Source: JAKBCQ01 sp021807585 (GTDB lineage Bacteria; Planctomycetota; Planctomycetia; Isosphaerales; Isosphaeraceae). From it: a stretch of DNA of 18,413 bases. The stretch covers positions 1-18,413 of the forward strand of contig DAHWFG010000285.1 in assembly GCA_027325115.1 (NCBI GenBank). The letters run 5' to 3'. Made by a program: the position numbers and the translations under genes. Of this stretch, positions 1 to 8,224 are shown piece by piece (within the stretch, counting starts at the first letter, position 1; each line of letters opens with the position of its first letter). The notes beneath the pieces were generated by a model that made no database searches, was not told the origin of the DNA, and saw nothing but the letters and a program-made list of their open reading frames with translations.

Positions 1-293
1 AATGGAACCCTCGCGAACAATCGTCAAAAAGTATCGTCGCGAATCGACAAAAACGACTCGATGATCGAGTCTTATCCCAAGTCGTCGCGGTCGAACATTC
101 CCAGCTTAGCTCGTTCGAGTAAAACGTCAAGCGCCTTAAACCTGATAATAAAACATGATTTTATATTACTTTTAAGTGTATTCCATATCTTTTTCGCTAT
201 TTCGCCGATACGAGACTCTTCGACTCGAAGGAATAAGCGAACGTCGGCCGTCCCTGGCCGATTCGAGCGTCCCTGGGCTCGCGTTCGCTCGAC
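1..293. other. Gene-free left flank downstream of the tricorn gene
   Basis: I cannot support a gene here. The middle (about 140-190) is AT-rich, unlike the coding DNA around it. On the minus strand the reading frame of the tricorn homologue stays open after its stop codon at 294-296 as far as a TAA at 72-74. The last 20 or so codons of that stretch read like protein (ALDVLLERAKLGMFDRDDLG), but there is no start codon with a ribosome-binding site. It may be chance, or a relic of an older gene end. Confidence 0.4.
244..261 (-). terminator. Hairpin downstream of the tricorn gene, possible terminator
   Basis: A perfect 6-bp inverted repeat (tcggcc / ggccga) with a 6-base spacer lies about 35 bases past the stop of the minus-strand protease gene. 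There is no clear run of U directly after the stem, so termination activity is only a guess. Confidence 0.25.
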
Positions 294-2318
294 TCACCGC
301 GCCGCCGACGCCGCGGCGACGGGCGATTTTTGCGGAATCTGCTTCAGCAGTAGATCGATCGCGGTCTCCAACTGACGATCCCGACCCGCCAGATTGTCCT
401 CGGGCGAATTCTCGACAAATACATCGGGCTTAACCCCGCCGTTCTCCATGTTCGTCGTGTTCGTATCGGCCAGATAAACCCCCACTCCGGGGGTCCGAAT
501 CGTCGATCCGTCAATTAACGAATAACTCCCCGTGCCGATCACGGCGCTCATCGTCGGCGTGCCGACGAGCTTGCCCAAACCCAACGCGCGGAAGCCCGCG
601 GGGAACATCTCGGCGTTCGAAGCCGATCGCCAATTCTGGAGCACCGCCTTGGGTCCAAAAAATCCCTCGAACGGCCGCGCTGTCGGCTCGGTTCCACGCG
701 GTCGCCACACCTCGTAAGGCCGACGCGCCAAAATCGACAACAACTCCTGCTCGATGTTCCCCCCGCCGTTAAACCGTTCGTCGATGATCATCGCTTCCTT
801 ATGCTGATATTCACGTAACTCTTTCTCGAAACGACGGAGCGAAGGCTGATCCATCGCCTTGATATGAACATAACCAACGCGACCGCTCGACGTCTTGTCG
901 ACGATCTCGCGACGCTCGCGCACCCACCGTTCGTAACTCAATTCGGAATAGGCCGAAGGCGAAAGCGGCTCGAGCCGAACCGTCCACGAACCCTCGTCGG
1001 TCGGCTTCGAATTGAGCGTGAGCCGCACCTTGCGATTGAGCCGATGCGCCAAAATCTCCCAATAATTATCCCCCGCCTTCACCGCCGCGCCGTCGATCGC
1101 AATCAAGTAATCTCCCTTGGAAACTTTGATCCAATCTTTGTCGGCGGGGCCTTCCTCGTAGATATAGGTAACCTTATAGCGCCCGGCGGATTCGTCGGGG
1201 ACGAGGTCGAAGCCGAGACTCCCCGCGGCGAACGAGCTTTCGCCGCCGCCGACCCCCGTTCCTCGCCGTTCGGGAGCGGCCGTCGCTCCCGTGTGCGATG
1301 CGTTCAATTCGCCGATCATCTCATTGATCACGTTCATCAGCTCGTGCGTATCTCCCACGTGCTCGACGAGCGGACGATACTTAAGGCGAATCGCATCCCA
1401 ATCATATCCATGCATCTTGGGATCATAGAATCGATACTTCATCGTTCGCCAGGCGTCGTCGAACATCGCGAGCCGTTCGGCGGGTTTATCGATTTTGACC
1501 CGCGCCAGGAACTCGACGCGTTTGCGACCCGGGATTGCCGACGAAGCGGCCGCGTCGCCCGCCGGAGCGGTTCCAGGGGTATCGGAACGCGAGATCCCGC
1601 GCGCCGCGGGCCCGCCCCCCGTTAAACCGCGACCTCCTCCGCCGCCTCCCACGGAGGTCGAATAAACCGATTCCCCCTCCTGGTAGAAGAGCGTTCGGCC
1701 GTCGCGGGTGAGCGCGAGCCCCGAGATCCCGCCGAAACCGCGGCCCAAGCCGCCGCGCGGAGTCGGCGGACCGCCCGATTGCGCCGGATCGCGCTGAACC
1801 CCAGCGACAAGCCGGTTAAATCGCTTGCCGTCGTCCTCGATCGCGTAAATCGACGAACTCATTCGTCCGCCCCCGCCGCCGATTCCAGGCCCGGAACCCC
1901 CTCCCGCCCCCTCGGACGCGACCGCGTAGATCGTTTTTGAGTCCAAACCGGGAAGGTACGAGAAGACCGAAAGCGACCGCGCCGTGACACGCGTACGCCG
2001 CTTGAGCCCGCTCCAATCGATCTTGGCTTCGCGAACGGGGAGAGCCCCGCCGGGCCTCGTTCCCGCGAACATCGCCGCCTCACCGCCGCCGGGTCGCCCC
2101 GGGGTCGATTCGTCGGCGTCGTCGGGGTCGCGCTCCAACCGCTCGAGCGGAACCACGTAAAGACGCGATTCGGGACGCTCGCCGCGATTCGCGTTCATCT
2201 CGCCGTCGCTGCGAACGAAATACAGCTTAAGCCCGTCGGCCGAGAATCTGGGGTCGCGCTCGCGCGCCGAATCGAACGTAACCTTATGCTCGTCTCCGCC
2301 GGATGACGGAATGAGCAT
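294..2318 (-). CDS. Tricorn homologue, C-terminal protease fragment (PDZ + S41)
   Basis: This is the remainder of the tricorn gene after the TGA, numbered here from the first downstream ATG (2318; 674 residues). All catalytic positions expected for tricorn are present: the Ser-His pair in NASHTG (S341-H342), the nucleophile in RSASNAEMF (S567), and a Glu in MENGGVKPD (E625). The S41 core also shows DERFNGGGN (513-521). A PDZ domain lies near residues 370-450. Gly-rich low-complexity stretches (137-151, 224-237) probably form loops or linkers. The fragment has no signal peptide, so if made separately it would stay in the cytoplasm. The start at 2318 is simply the first ATG after the stop and lacks a good ribosome-binding site; independent expression is doubtful. 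Confidence 0.75.
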   Translation of the reverse strand: MLIPSSGGDEHKVTFDSARERDPRFSADGLKLYFVRSDGEMNANRGERPESRLYVVPLERLERDPDDADESTPGRPGGGEAAMFAGTRPGGALPVREAKIDWSGLKRRTRVTARSLSVFSYLPGLDSKTIYAVASEGAGGGSGPGIGGGGGRMSSSIYAIEDDGKRFNRLVAGVQRDPAQSGGPPTPRGGLGRGFGGISGLALTRDGRTLFYQEGESVYSTSVGGGGGGRGLTGGGPAARGISRSDTPGTAPAGDAAASSAIPGRKRVEFLARVKIDKPAERLAMFDDAWRTMKYRFYDPKMHGYDWDAIRLKYRPLVEHVGDTHELMNVINEMIGELNASHTGATAAPERRGTGVGGGESSFAAGSLGFDLVPDESAGRYKVTYIYEEGPADKDWIKVSKGDYLIAIDGAAVKAGDNYWEILAHRLNRKVRLTLNSKPTDEGSWTVRLEPLSPSAYSELSYERWVRERREIVDKTSSGRVGYVHIKAMDQPSLRRFEKELREYQHKEAMIIDERFNGGGNIEQELLSILARRPYEVWRPRGTEPTARPFEGFFGPKAVLQNWRSASNAEMFPAGFRALGLGKLVGTPTMSAVIGTGSYSLIDGSTIRTPGVGVYLADTNTTNMENGGVKPDVFVENSPEDNLAGRDRQLETAIDLLLKQIPQKSPVAAASAAR

Positions 2319-2378
2319 AATATCACTTGAACGCGCAAGATCGGGTCGCGAGAAGGCGATCCACTTACCGTCGGGCGA

Positions 2379-3722
2379 TCACGCGGGGGTTCCCAGTGCG
2401 CCGCGAGTCGACGACGCGAGCTTTTTCGTCTCGCCTTCAAGATTGCACGTATAAAGATCTCCATCGGATGTGGTGAAGGCGATTCGTTTACCGTCGGGCG
2501 ACCAGACGAAGCTCGATTTGAGCGAATCGACGTCGGTCAATTTTGTGGGGGGTTTGGCGCCGTCGGCGGGGACGAGATAAAGTTCCTCGCGGGCGCCGCC
2601 GTCGCGGTCCGAGACGAACGCGATCGTTTTGCCGTCGGGAGAATAATCGACGTAACGCTCGCGCGCCGGACCCGACGAGATCGCGACGAGTTCCCCCCCC
2701 TCGGATGTCGCCGCGGTGAAGATCTCTCCATGAATCGAAAATGCGATTTTTTTGCCGTCGGGCGCGGGAGAAAAATCGTCGACCTGCGAGCGGAAGTCGC
2801 GATACAATGTCAAATCGTCGTGCGGTTCGGCCGCGAGATCGAGGCGAATCGGCTTCGCCTCTTTTTTATCAACATCCCATTTCCAAATGATATTATCATG
2901 CTCGAAGACGATCACCTTGCCGTCGGCCGAGATCGACGGGCGTCGAACGTCGCCCGCGCCGAATGAAGTGACCTTCTCAGCGTTCGCCTTCCCGCCCGAC
3001 TCGGCGATCCGCCAGACGTTCGTCAGTCCGCCGCCGTCGCGATCGCTCACGAAGTAAATATATCCGTCGCGACCCCACATCGGCCACGAATCCATCCCGT
3101 CGAAATCGGTCAGATCCTCAAACGTTTTGGAGACAAGATTCATCACCGTGACGTCGCTTTGATACGCGCCGCGATAATATTTGCGCCAATATGCTTGTGA
3201 TTTTCGATTGATCGCGAGCTTGGTCCCGTCGGGCGAGAAGCACCCCTGCACCCCCATGTCGGCGCCGACATCACGCGGCATTCCCCCCTCGACCGAAACG
3301 ACATAAAGTTTGCCCATAAAAGCCTCGCCGCGGCGACTCGAAAACAACACGTTCTTCGAATCGGGCGACCAGCCGAGAACGTCGTCGTCGGCGGTGTGAA
3401 AAGTAAGCGCCTTGGGAAGACCCCCCGCGACGGGAATAATGTAAACATCCATATTTCCCGATCGATCGCTCGAAAACGCGATCCATTTGCCGTCGGGCGA
3501 AAACCGCGGGTAAACGTCGCGCGCGGTGTGCGCCGTGATTCGCCGCGCGTCGCTCGCCGATTCGTCGGCGGTCCAAACATCCCCAAGATAACAAAACGCG
3601 ATCCGACCGTTATGATAATGCGGGCTTCGCGCCGCCTTGATTTCGGCCGCTTGCGCGTGCGAAAGCGCGGCACAGCAGACGACGATCGAGAAGGCGATCG
3701 TCTTGATCGATTGATTTATCAT
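2379..3722 (-). CDS. Tricorn homologue, N-terminal propeller fragment
   Basis: This is the part translated before the premature TGA: 447 residues from the ATG at 3722. Residues 1-25 look like a Sec signal peptide. The rest is a WD40-like (PD40) beta-propeller: I can see repeats such as FSPDGKWIAFSSDRSG, WSPDSKNVLFSSRRGE, FSPDGTKLAINRKS, YSPDGKTIAFVSDRDGG and WSPDGKRIAFTTSDGD. In tricorn the propeller gates substrate access to the protease. On its own this fragment has no catalytic residues, so at most it would be an exported binding protein. An in-frame ATG at 3737 and one at 3788 are also available; no start has a strong Shine-Dalgarno sequence. Confidence 0.8.
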   Translation of the reverse strand: MINQSIKTIAFSIVVCCAALSHAQAAEIKAARSPHYHNGRIAFCYLGDVWTADESASDARRITAHTARDVYPRFSPDGKWIAFSSDRSGNMDVYIIPVAGGLPKALTFHTADDDVLGWSPDSKNVLFSSRRGEAFMGKLYVVSVEGGMPRDVGADMGVQGCFSPDGTKLAINRKSQAYWRKYYRGAYQSDVTVMNLVSKTFEDLTDFDGMDSWPMWGRDGYIYFVSDRDGGGLTNVWRIAESGGKANAEKVTSFGAGDVRRPSISADGKVIVFEHDNIIWKWDVDKKEAKPIRLDLAAEPHDDLTLYRDFRSQVDDFSPAPDGKKIAFSIHGEIFTAATSEGGELVAISSGPARERYVDYSPDGKTIAFVSDRDGGAREELYLVPADGAKPPTKLTDVDSLKSSFVWSPDGKRIAFTTSDGDLYTCNLEGETKKLASSTRGALGTPA

Positions 3723-3737
3723 ATGCTGAAAATCCAT

Positions 3738-4061
3738 AGATGCTGGTTCAAAGAGCGTGACGATTCCGGATGATCGCCGGCGGAGCACGATCGTGTTCGT
3801 CGAATCGAGTGGAGAAAGCTCGGTCCGAACGATACGGATTCTTTATGTTAGCGTCGATCGTCGCGAAGAGGTCCTGAAAAACGGCGAATCGATCCCAAGA
3901 AAAACGGGCTCGATCGCCTTGGTTCGAATGTGACGCGGTATGCGAGGATCTCGCGTCGAGCGACTGACGCCGAAAAACGCGAGTGAAACCCGCGTGAAGT
4001 CGTCGTCAGCCGATGCGACGAGCCGCGATCAATTCCAGCCGCGCCGGTTTGGATTTCAAGC
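3738..4061. other. Intergenic region between two minus-strand genes
   Basis: This stretch of about 320 bases holds a terminator-like hairpin at 3973-3995 for the upstream minus-strand gene and, presumably, the promoter of the tricorn gene. An AT-richer patch near 3831-3850 is the likeliest promoter position, but I see no convincing -35/-10 pair. Longer open frames here are low-complexity Arg-rich translations and look non-coding. Confidence 0.5.
3973..3995 (-). terminator. Rho-independent terminator of the transglutaminase-like gene
   Basis: On the minus strand, a 7-bp stem (ACGCGGG pairing with CUCGCGU, with one G-U) and a 5-base loop are followed directly by four U residues. It lies about 65 bases after the stop codon of the gene ending at 4062, so it should end that transcript before the tricorn gene. 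Confidence 0.55.
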
Positions 4062-6005
4062 TCAACGGCCGGGAACCGAGATCGGCGGGATCGACGATCG
4101 TGAGGAACCCGCGGCGGGACGCTGCGCTCTCGGATCGGGTTCAATCGGCGGCGCCGAGCTTTGCTTAAACGCGGGCGGAGGAGGGGGGGGCGACCCGATT
4201 TCGGCGGTCGGATCGATCCAAACAAGATCGCGCGCACGGAGCAAATTGCCGTGATATTGCGATGTCGGATCATATTGACAATACAGTTGGATCGCCTCGG
4301 CGCGGTCGCCGTCCTCCTCAAGAATCCGCGCCAGATTGTAACGAGCCCCCGATCGGAACAAGTAATAATAAGGACGTCCCTTGCCGGGTTCGGGAAGCAG
4401 CCTCAGCGTCTCGCGGAAGAGGAATTTGGCGTTCTTGCGCGATTCGGCGGTGTTCTCTTCAAGCCGGCAAAGCCCGAGGAAGTACGTCGAAGTCAAATCG
4501 AGCGCTTCTTGAATAAAAGACGGGATCGGCTTTTTAGAGCTTCTGAGCAGGATCGGGTGTTCGGGATAGCGGAACCGCACGTATCCCGTCTTCGACGACT
4601 CGAAATCTCCCAAAAGCTGATCGATCCGCGGCTTAATCATCGGCAAATCGCGATCGAAGAGAAAAAGCGTTTGCTGCAGCGACCTCGTGTAATCGGCGCT
4701 CGAGAATTGGCTCTCGAACACGTTGATCGGCAATTTCCAAAGCTCGACTTTGCCGAACCGTTTGCCGATCGCCGCGGCGAACGCGTCTCGTTGCGAAGTC
4801 GCATCGCGATATAAGATCATTTTTGTCCGTCCGACGAGTCGATTTTGCAGTTGCTTCATCCGGGGAGCGAAGTAACCGGGGCTTGAATCGATGAGGATAT
4901 CGATCGTGCTGACGGCGAGGTCGGCCTGAGTGGTTCCGTAAAACGATTGCCCGGGAAGGTCGAGTCGATCGAGGATCGAGGGATCGATCGTCGCCTCTTC
5001 GAGCGTGGCGACTCCGTCCCCCTTCGCGTTGGGGATTTCGAGGCCGATTCGGGTGTCGAATAAATAAATCTTACCGTCGATCAAGACTCCGCACGTCCAG
5101 AGGACGCGCTCTTCCTGCCCGCGTAACGTGTAGCCGATCAAGCCCGCATCAAGATTGAGCTGGCGGCAAAGCGCGATGAACAGCCACGCTCGCTCGGCCC
5201 AAACACCTTGATCCTCGGTCGCCATGCCGCGGAAAAGGACGTCGTAAGGACGAGCGGGAACTTGCGGCGCCGACTCGGAACCGAGCTGACCCCCGGGAAC
5301 GAGCTGGATCGACCGGATCAGCCAATCAAACACGCGACGCACGCGGGGGAGCGAATCGCCTTGTCCCGAGACGCGCCGCGCAATGATCGCATACATCAAA
5401 CAGTCTTCAATATGCCGCGCGTCGCGGATCGTGAAATCACGTGATTGAAGCGTTTTAATCATGTCGGTCCCAAGCGCGGCGGCGAGAAAATCCCCCTCGG
5501 CGGGAGGAAGACGATACTGCATCGGCGGGATGGGAGCAACACGAAAGTATTCGTTAAAGTTCTCGGTGGCGATGCGGATGTTCTCGCCTCCCGGATCCTG
5601 CGGCGCCTTTTCGATCAGCGTGAGCGCGCTTTGCATCAATAAGTTCATACGTTCAGATACTTCTGATTTATCGACGGCGTCTTTGGGCGCGGCGGAGGGG
5701 GCCTTCGGCGCCGCATCGGTCGGTTTGGAAACGCTCGGCACGCTCGATGCGACCGTCCGCGACCGAGCCCGCGACCGCGATTCGGGCGAACTGTAATCAC
5801 ATCCGGAAACGAATGACGCGAATAGCAGCGCGACGATCCCCGCGCGCGGACCCGAACGACGAAGAACCGTTTGAAATCGACCGTCGATCCGATTCGACGA
5901 TCGCCCGGCCGTGCCGAATCGAATCGCTCGAACTTCGTCCGAAAGCCGACCCGTGCGGGAAGGAACGATAAGTTGAGGTACAAAAACGCCTGGTTCGCGA
6001 ATCAA
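4062..6005 (-). CDS. Transglutaminase-like, TPR-like lipoprotein (catalytic Cys lost)
   Basis: A hydrophobic stretch ending in a lipobox (LLFASFVSGC, Cys codon at 5799-5801) predicts a lipid-anchored exported protein. An Ala/Pro/Lys-rich linker follows, then a helical region and a transglutaminase-like core. In the core, GVWAERAWLFIALCRQLNLD aligns with the usual G-x-C...A.LF.ALCR.LGI pattern, but Trp replaces the catalytic Cys. The second motif (LWTCGVLIDGKIYLFDT) keeps the Asp and lacks the usual His, so I expect a non-enzymatic binding domain. The C-terminal part (YYLFRSGARYNLARILEEDGDRAEA...) looks TPR-like and ends in a Pro-rich tail. The start is unresolved: TTG at 6005 has a good GGGAG seven bases upstream, GTG at 6104 is also in frame, but either places the lipobox unusually far (67 or 101 residues) from the N-terminus. 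No ATG, GTG or TTG lies nearer. Confidence 0.82.
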   Translation of the reverse strand: MIREPGVFVPQLIVPSRTGRLSDEVRAIRFGTAGRSSNRIDGRFQTVLRRSGPRAGIVALLFASFVSGCDYSSPESRSRARSRTVASSVPSVSKPTDAAPKAPSAAPKDAVDKSEVSERMNLLMQSALTLIEKAPQDPGGENIRIATENFNEYFRVAPIPPMQYRLPPAEGDFLAAALGTDMIKTLQSRDFTIRDARHIEDCLMYAIIARRVSGQGDSLPRVRRVFDWLIRSIQLVPGGQLGSESAPQVPARPYDVLFRGMATEDQGVWAERAWLFIALCRQLNLDAGLIGYTLRGQEERVLWTCGVLIDGKIYLFDTRIGLEIPNAKGDGVATLEEATIDPSILDRLDLPGQSFYGTTQADLAVSTIDILIDSSPGYFAPRMKQLQNRLVGRTKMILYRDATSQRDAFAAAIGKRFGKVELWKLPINVFESQFSSADYTRSLQQTLFLFDRDLPMIKPRIDQLLGDFESSKTGYVRFRYPEHPILLRSSKKPIPSFIQEALDLTSTYFLGLCRLEENTAESRKNAKFLFRETLRLLPEPGKGRPYYYLFRSGARYNLARILEEDGDRAEAIQLYCQYDPTSQYHGNLLRARDLVWIDPTAEIGSPPPPPPAFKQSSAPPIEPDPRAQRPAAGSSRSSIPPISVPGR

Positions 6006-6104
6006 GGGGTTGCTCCCGGTTCGTGATCGAGCGAGTCGACTCGCCGAGCATGGAATGACGAAGATCAAGTTCGAGGGCGAATCGACGCGGATCGGTCCCA
6101 ACAC

Positions 6105-6691
6105 GCTAACGACTCACACCAAGATCATAACCGGTTCATCGCGATGAGAAACCCTCGATAGGGTCGCGACGGTGGAAACAACCGGTGTCGCGGCGGCGCG
6201 CCGGGCGCGAACCGTCCACGCGCGGTCGATGAACCGTATCTACTCTACGTATGGAAATCGAAGCGGTTCGATCGGCGGCGCGATTTTATGCAACCGATCG
6301 CGGGGGAGGGCTCTCAGGGCGACGATCGAGGGGCCGTGTCGTTATGCGTCGAGGGATGACGTTATCAAGAAGATTCGGCGGCTTGACGCGAGCCCCGCCG
6401 GTCGTTACGGTGATTCGCGTGATCCGACGACGATCAAATCCACAATGCTCATCCGAGGAGTACATATCCTGATATTAACTAAATACTGATCTAGCATCGC
6501 TTCGAGTCGACCCCGATCGGACTCTCTCTCGACCGCTCTCGCCGTCCGTTTTCAACCGTCGCCGGCGTTCGATCGCCTAATCCTTTAAGTCTTTCGATCA
6601 TCGCATCGAAACAATCGTAAAACTTACAACCTATTAATACTTATCTTTTGATGTACTGATAGATGTTTTGTTCCAGGTGAGGAGATCGGCG
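6105..6691. other. Long divergent intergenic region
   Basis: About 590 bases separate the minus-strand lipoprotein gene from the plus-strand DUF1559 gene. The right-hand end (about 6610-6675) is AT-rich and is the likely promoter/leader of the DUF1559 cluster, although no clean -35/-10 pair stands out. The left end holds two adjacent palindromes (6136-6164). Open frames in the middle are Arg-rich and look non-coding. I see no RNA gene. Confidence 0.5.
6136..6164. repeat. Two adjacent palindromes, possible operator
   Basis: TCATCGCGATGA (6136-6147) is a perfect 12-base palindrome. Three bases later comes ACCCT-cgat-AGGGT (6151-6164), a 5-bp inverted repeat. They lie 30-60 bases upstream of the first possible start of the minus-strand lipoprotein gene. 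Their position suits a regulator site, but no regulator is identifiable here. Confidence 0.35.
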
Positions 6692-7636
6692 ATGACGAAG
6701 CGCCGGCACGCGACGAGAGGAATTTCGTTGATCGAGATCTTGATCGTCGTCTTCATCATCGGAGTTCTCGTCGCGTTGACGTTGCCCGCGGTGCAATATT
6801 CGCGGGCCGCGTCGCGCAACATCTCTTGCTCGGCGAATCTGAGACAAATCGGAATCGCGTGCGGTAATTACCTGTCGTCGAACGGAACATTCCCGGCGGG
6901 AACGACCGCGCACTCGAACATGTCGATGTTCGTCGCCTTGTTACCCTACCTGGATTTGGTTAATTTACACAATAGTATTAACATGAGCATGCAACTGTAT
7001 CGTAACGCCGATCTGGCGCGGATCTCCAATGAAACGGCGTTTCAAGCGACGATTGGAATATTGATTTGTCCCGACCAGCGCGATACCGAAAGGAACGCGG
7101 GTTCAACGACATACGCCGGGAACGGCGGATACGACGCGCAATCGGAGCGATTCAACGGCGTGTTCTCCGATGATAATCCGCGAAAGATCGTCTCGCCTGC
7201 TTCGATTCTCGACGGCATGTCTCAAACGGCGCTCTTCACCGAATGGATCGTCAATCCGATCGGTTCGCAAGATCGGCTCGCGACGGTTTTCAACACCAAG
7301 GATTTGAGGGCCGCCGATGAATACGATTCGTTTGTCGCGGCGTGCCGCTCGATCACATTTGAAACGTCCAATTTCAACAACGTCAAAATGGCGCATTGGG
7401 CCGATGGTGAAAACGGCGAGACGATCTACACGCACGATTTATCTCTGAATGAAAACACCTGCTTGAATTATCATTCAATCAATTATGGAGCGTTTACCGC
7501 GGGATCGCGTCATGCGGGAACGGCGAATATGCTCGCGTGCGACGGGAGCGTTCGTTCGATCAAGAAATCGACGAGCCCTGCTTTATGGAGGTCGCTGGGA
7601 TCGCGCGACGGCGGCGACATCGTCGACGGTTTTTGA
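6692..7636 (+). CDS. DUF1559 family prepilin-like protein
   Basis: The 314-residue product has a type IV prepilin N-terminus: a short basic leader (MTKRRHATRG), the processing site G10-I11 with Glu at +5 (ISLIE) and a hydrophobic helix (about 14-36). After the helix comes the DUF1559 signature, LPAVQYSRAASRNISCSANL followed by RQIG. The C-terminus has the family's GSRHAGTANMLACDGSVRSI motif and a final ALWRSLGSRDGGDIVDGF. These proteins resemble type II secretion/type IV pilus pseudopilins and are hugely amplified in planctomycetes; their exact role is not established. The start at 6692 is set by GGAG at 6681-6684, seven bases upstream; the in-frame ATG at 6668 would add eight residues and has no such site. 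It is the first gene of a cluster of three, with the next gene only 34 bases away. Confidence 0.95.
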   Translation: MTKRRHATRGISLIEILIVVFIIGVLVALTLPAVQYSRAASRNISCSANLRQIGIACGNYLSSNGTFPAGTTAHSNMSMFVALLPYLDLVNLHNSINMSMQLYRNADLARISNETAFQATIGILICPDQRDTERNAGSTTYAGNGGYDAQSERFNGVFSDDNPRKIVSPASILDGMSQTALFTEWIVNPIGSQDRLATVFNTKDLRAADEYDSFVAACRSITFETSNFNNVKMAHWADGENGETIYTHDLSLNENTCLNYHSINYGAFTAGSRHAGTANMLACDGSVRSIKKSTSPALWRSLGSRDGGDIVDGF

Positions 7637-7670
7637 GATCGCGCGGCGATCAATCAAAAAGGATACTATT

Positions 7671-8174
7671 ATGAAACGAATCGTGACATCGGCCATCGCA
7701 TTGGGTTTGATGATTAGCGCGGTTGTTTACTTTTGGCATCGACCTCAAACTGTTTTTCGAGGCTCGGCGAGGACGTTTTACGTTAAGAAAGACGTGATCG
7801 AAGTCGACGGCGTTTCGCTTTCGGTGATCGCGCCCGAGCCGAAAAGTAAGCTTCCGAAGGGGAAGGTTTTTCCGTTCTCGATCATTTATTCAAACTCGAA
7901 GAAATTGGAACCGACGACGATCGAAATTCGTCTTCGGCATGAAAAAGCCGGCAAGCGTGAGTGGAGCGGCAATACGATCGCCGAACCGACGGAGATGCGA
8001 TCGAACGGGAGACTTTACGAAGGCTCGCTCCGCGCCCCCGGACGACCGGGACGTTATCAAATCATCGTCATCGCACATTTTACCAAGATTATACCGTTGA
8101 AAGACGCGTCGGGAGGAGCCGGATTCGAGGAGATCGACGTGGCGAAGCCGGGGCCGTTCATTAATTTTCTTTAA
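7671..8174 (+). CDS. Membrane-anchored periplasmic protein, unknown function
   Basis: I do not recognise this 167-residue protein. It starts with MKRIV and a single hydrophobic segment (about residues 4-24), either a signal anchor or an uncleaved signal peptide. The remainder is a soluble domain rich in beta-forming residues, with phrases such as FPFSIIYSNSKKLEPTTIEI and APGRPGRYQIIVIAHF that resemble an immunoglobulin-like or carboxypeptidase-regulatory-like sandwich; this is only an impression. AAAAGGA about seven bases before the ATG serves as ribosome-binding site. It follows the DUF1559 gene by 34 bases and precedes a membrane protein gene by 50, so co-transcription and a shared envelope role are likely. 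Confidence 0.85.
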   Translation: MKRIVTSAIALGLMISAVVYFWHRPQTVFRGSARTFYVKKDVIEVDGVSLSVIAPEPKSKLPKGKVFPFSIIYSNSKKLEPTTIEIRLRHEKAGKREWSGNTIAEPTEMRSNGRLYEGSLRAPGRPGRYQIIVIAHFTKIIPLKDASGGAGFEEIDVAKPGPFINFL

Positions 8175-8224
8175 TGTTTACGTTTAAATATTATTAATTC
8201 TAGTCACGCTGGAGGATTTCGGTA

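Larger units (their letters stand above)
294..3722 (-). pseudogene. Tricorn protease homologue interrupted by one in-frame TGA
   Basis: Read through the TGA, this frame encodes about 1142 residues, close to the usual tricorn length of about 1070. In order it holds a signal peptide (MINQSIKTIAFSIVVCC..., AQA cleavage site), a TolB/PD40 beta-propeller with repeated SPDGK units, a Gly-rich second region, a tricorn C1-like region, a PDZ domain and an S41-type peptidase domain. Tricorn-family proteases trim peptides; bacterial copies with signal peptides act outside the cytoplasm. The TGA at 2379-2381 (codon 448 from the start at 3722) sits where the repeat needs Trp: the flanking residues read GTPA-stop-SPDGKWIAF, and WSPDGK is the common repeat form. 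The 20 codons between the stop and the next ATG (2318) are also typical family sequence, so a single TGG-to-TGA change explains everything. Nearby genes end in TGA, so a recoded TGA is unlikely. A sequencing error is possible. The start at 3722 was chosen for its compact signal peptide; 3737 is an alternative. Confidence 0.85.

Noticed and set aside
864..1625. Plus-strand open frame of 253 codons
   Set aside because: Antisense shadow of the tricorn C-terminal domain, whose minus-strand frame has clear PDZ and S41 motifs.
2379..2381. TGA as reassigned Trp codon or selenocysteine
   Set aside because: TGA ends several other genes here, and the position wants Trp, not Cys or Sec; no selenocysteine hairpin was recognised after it.
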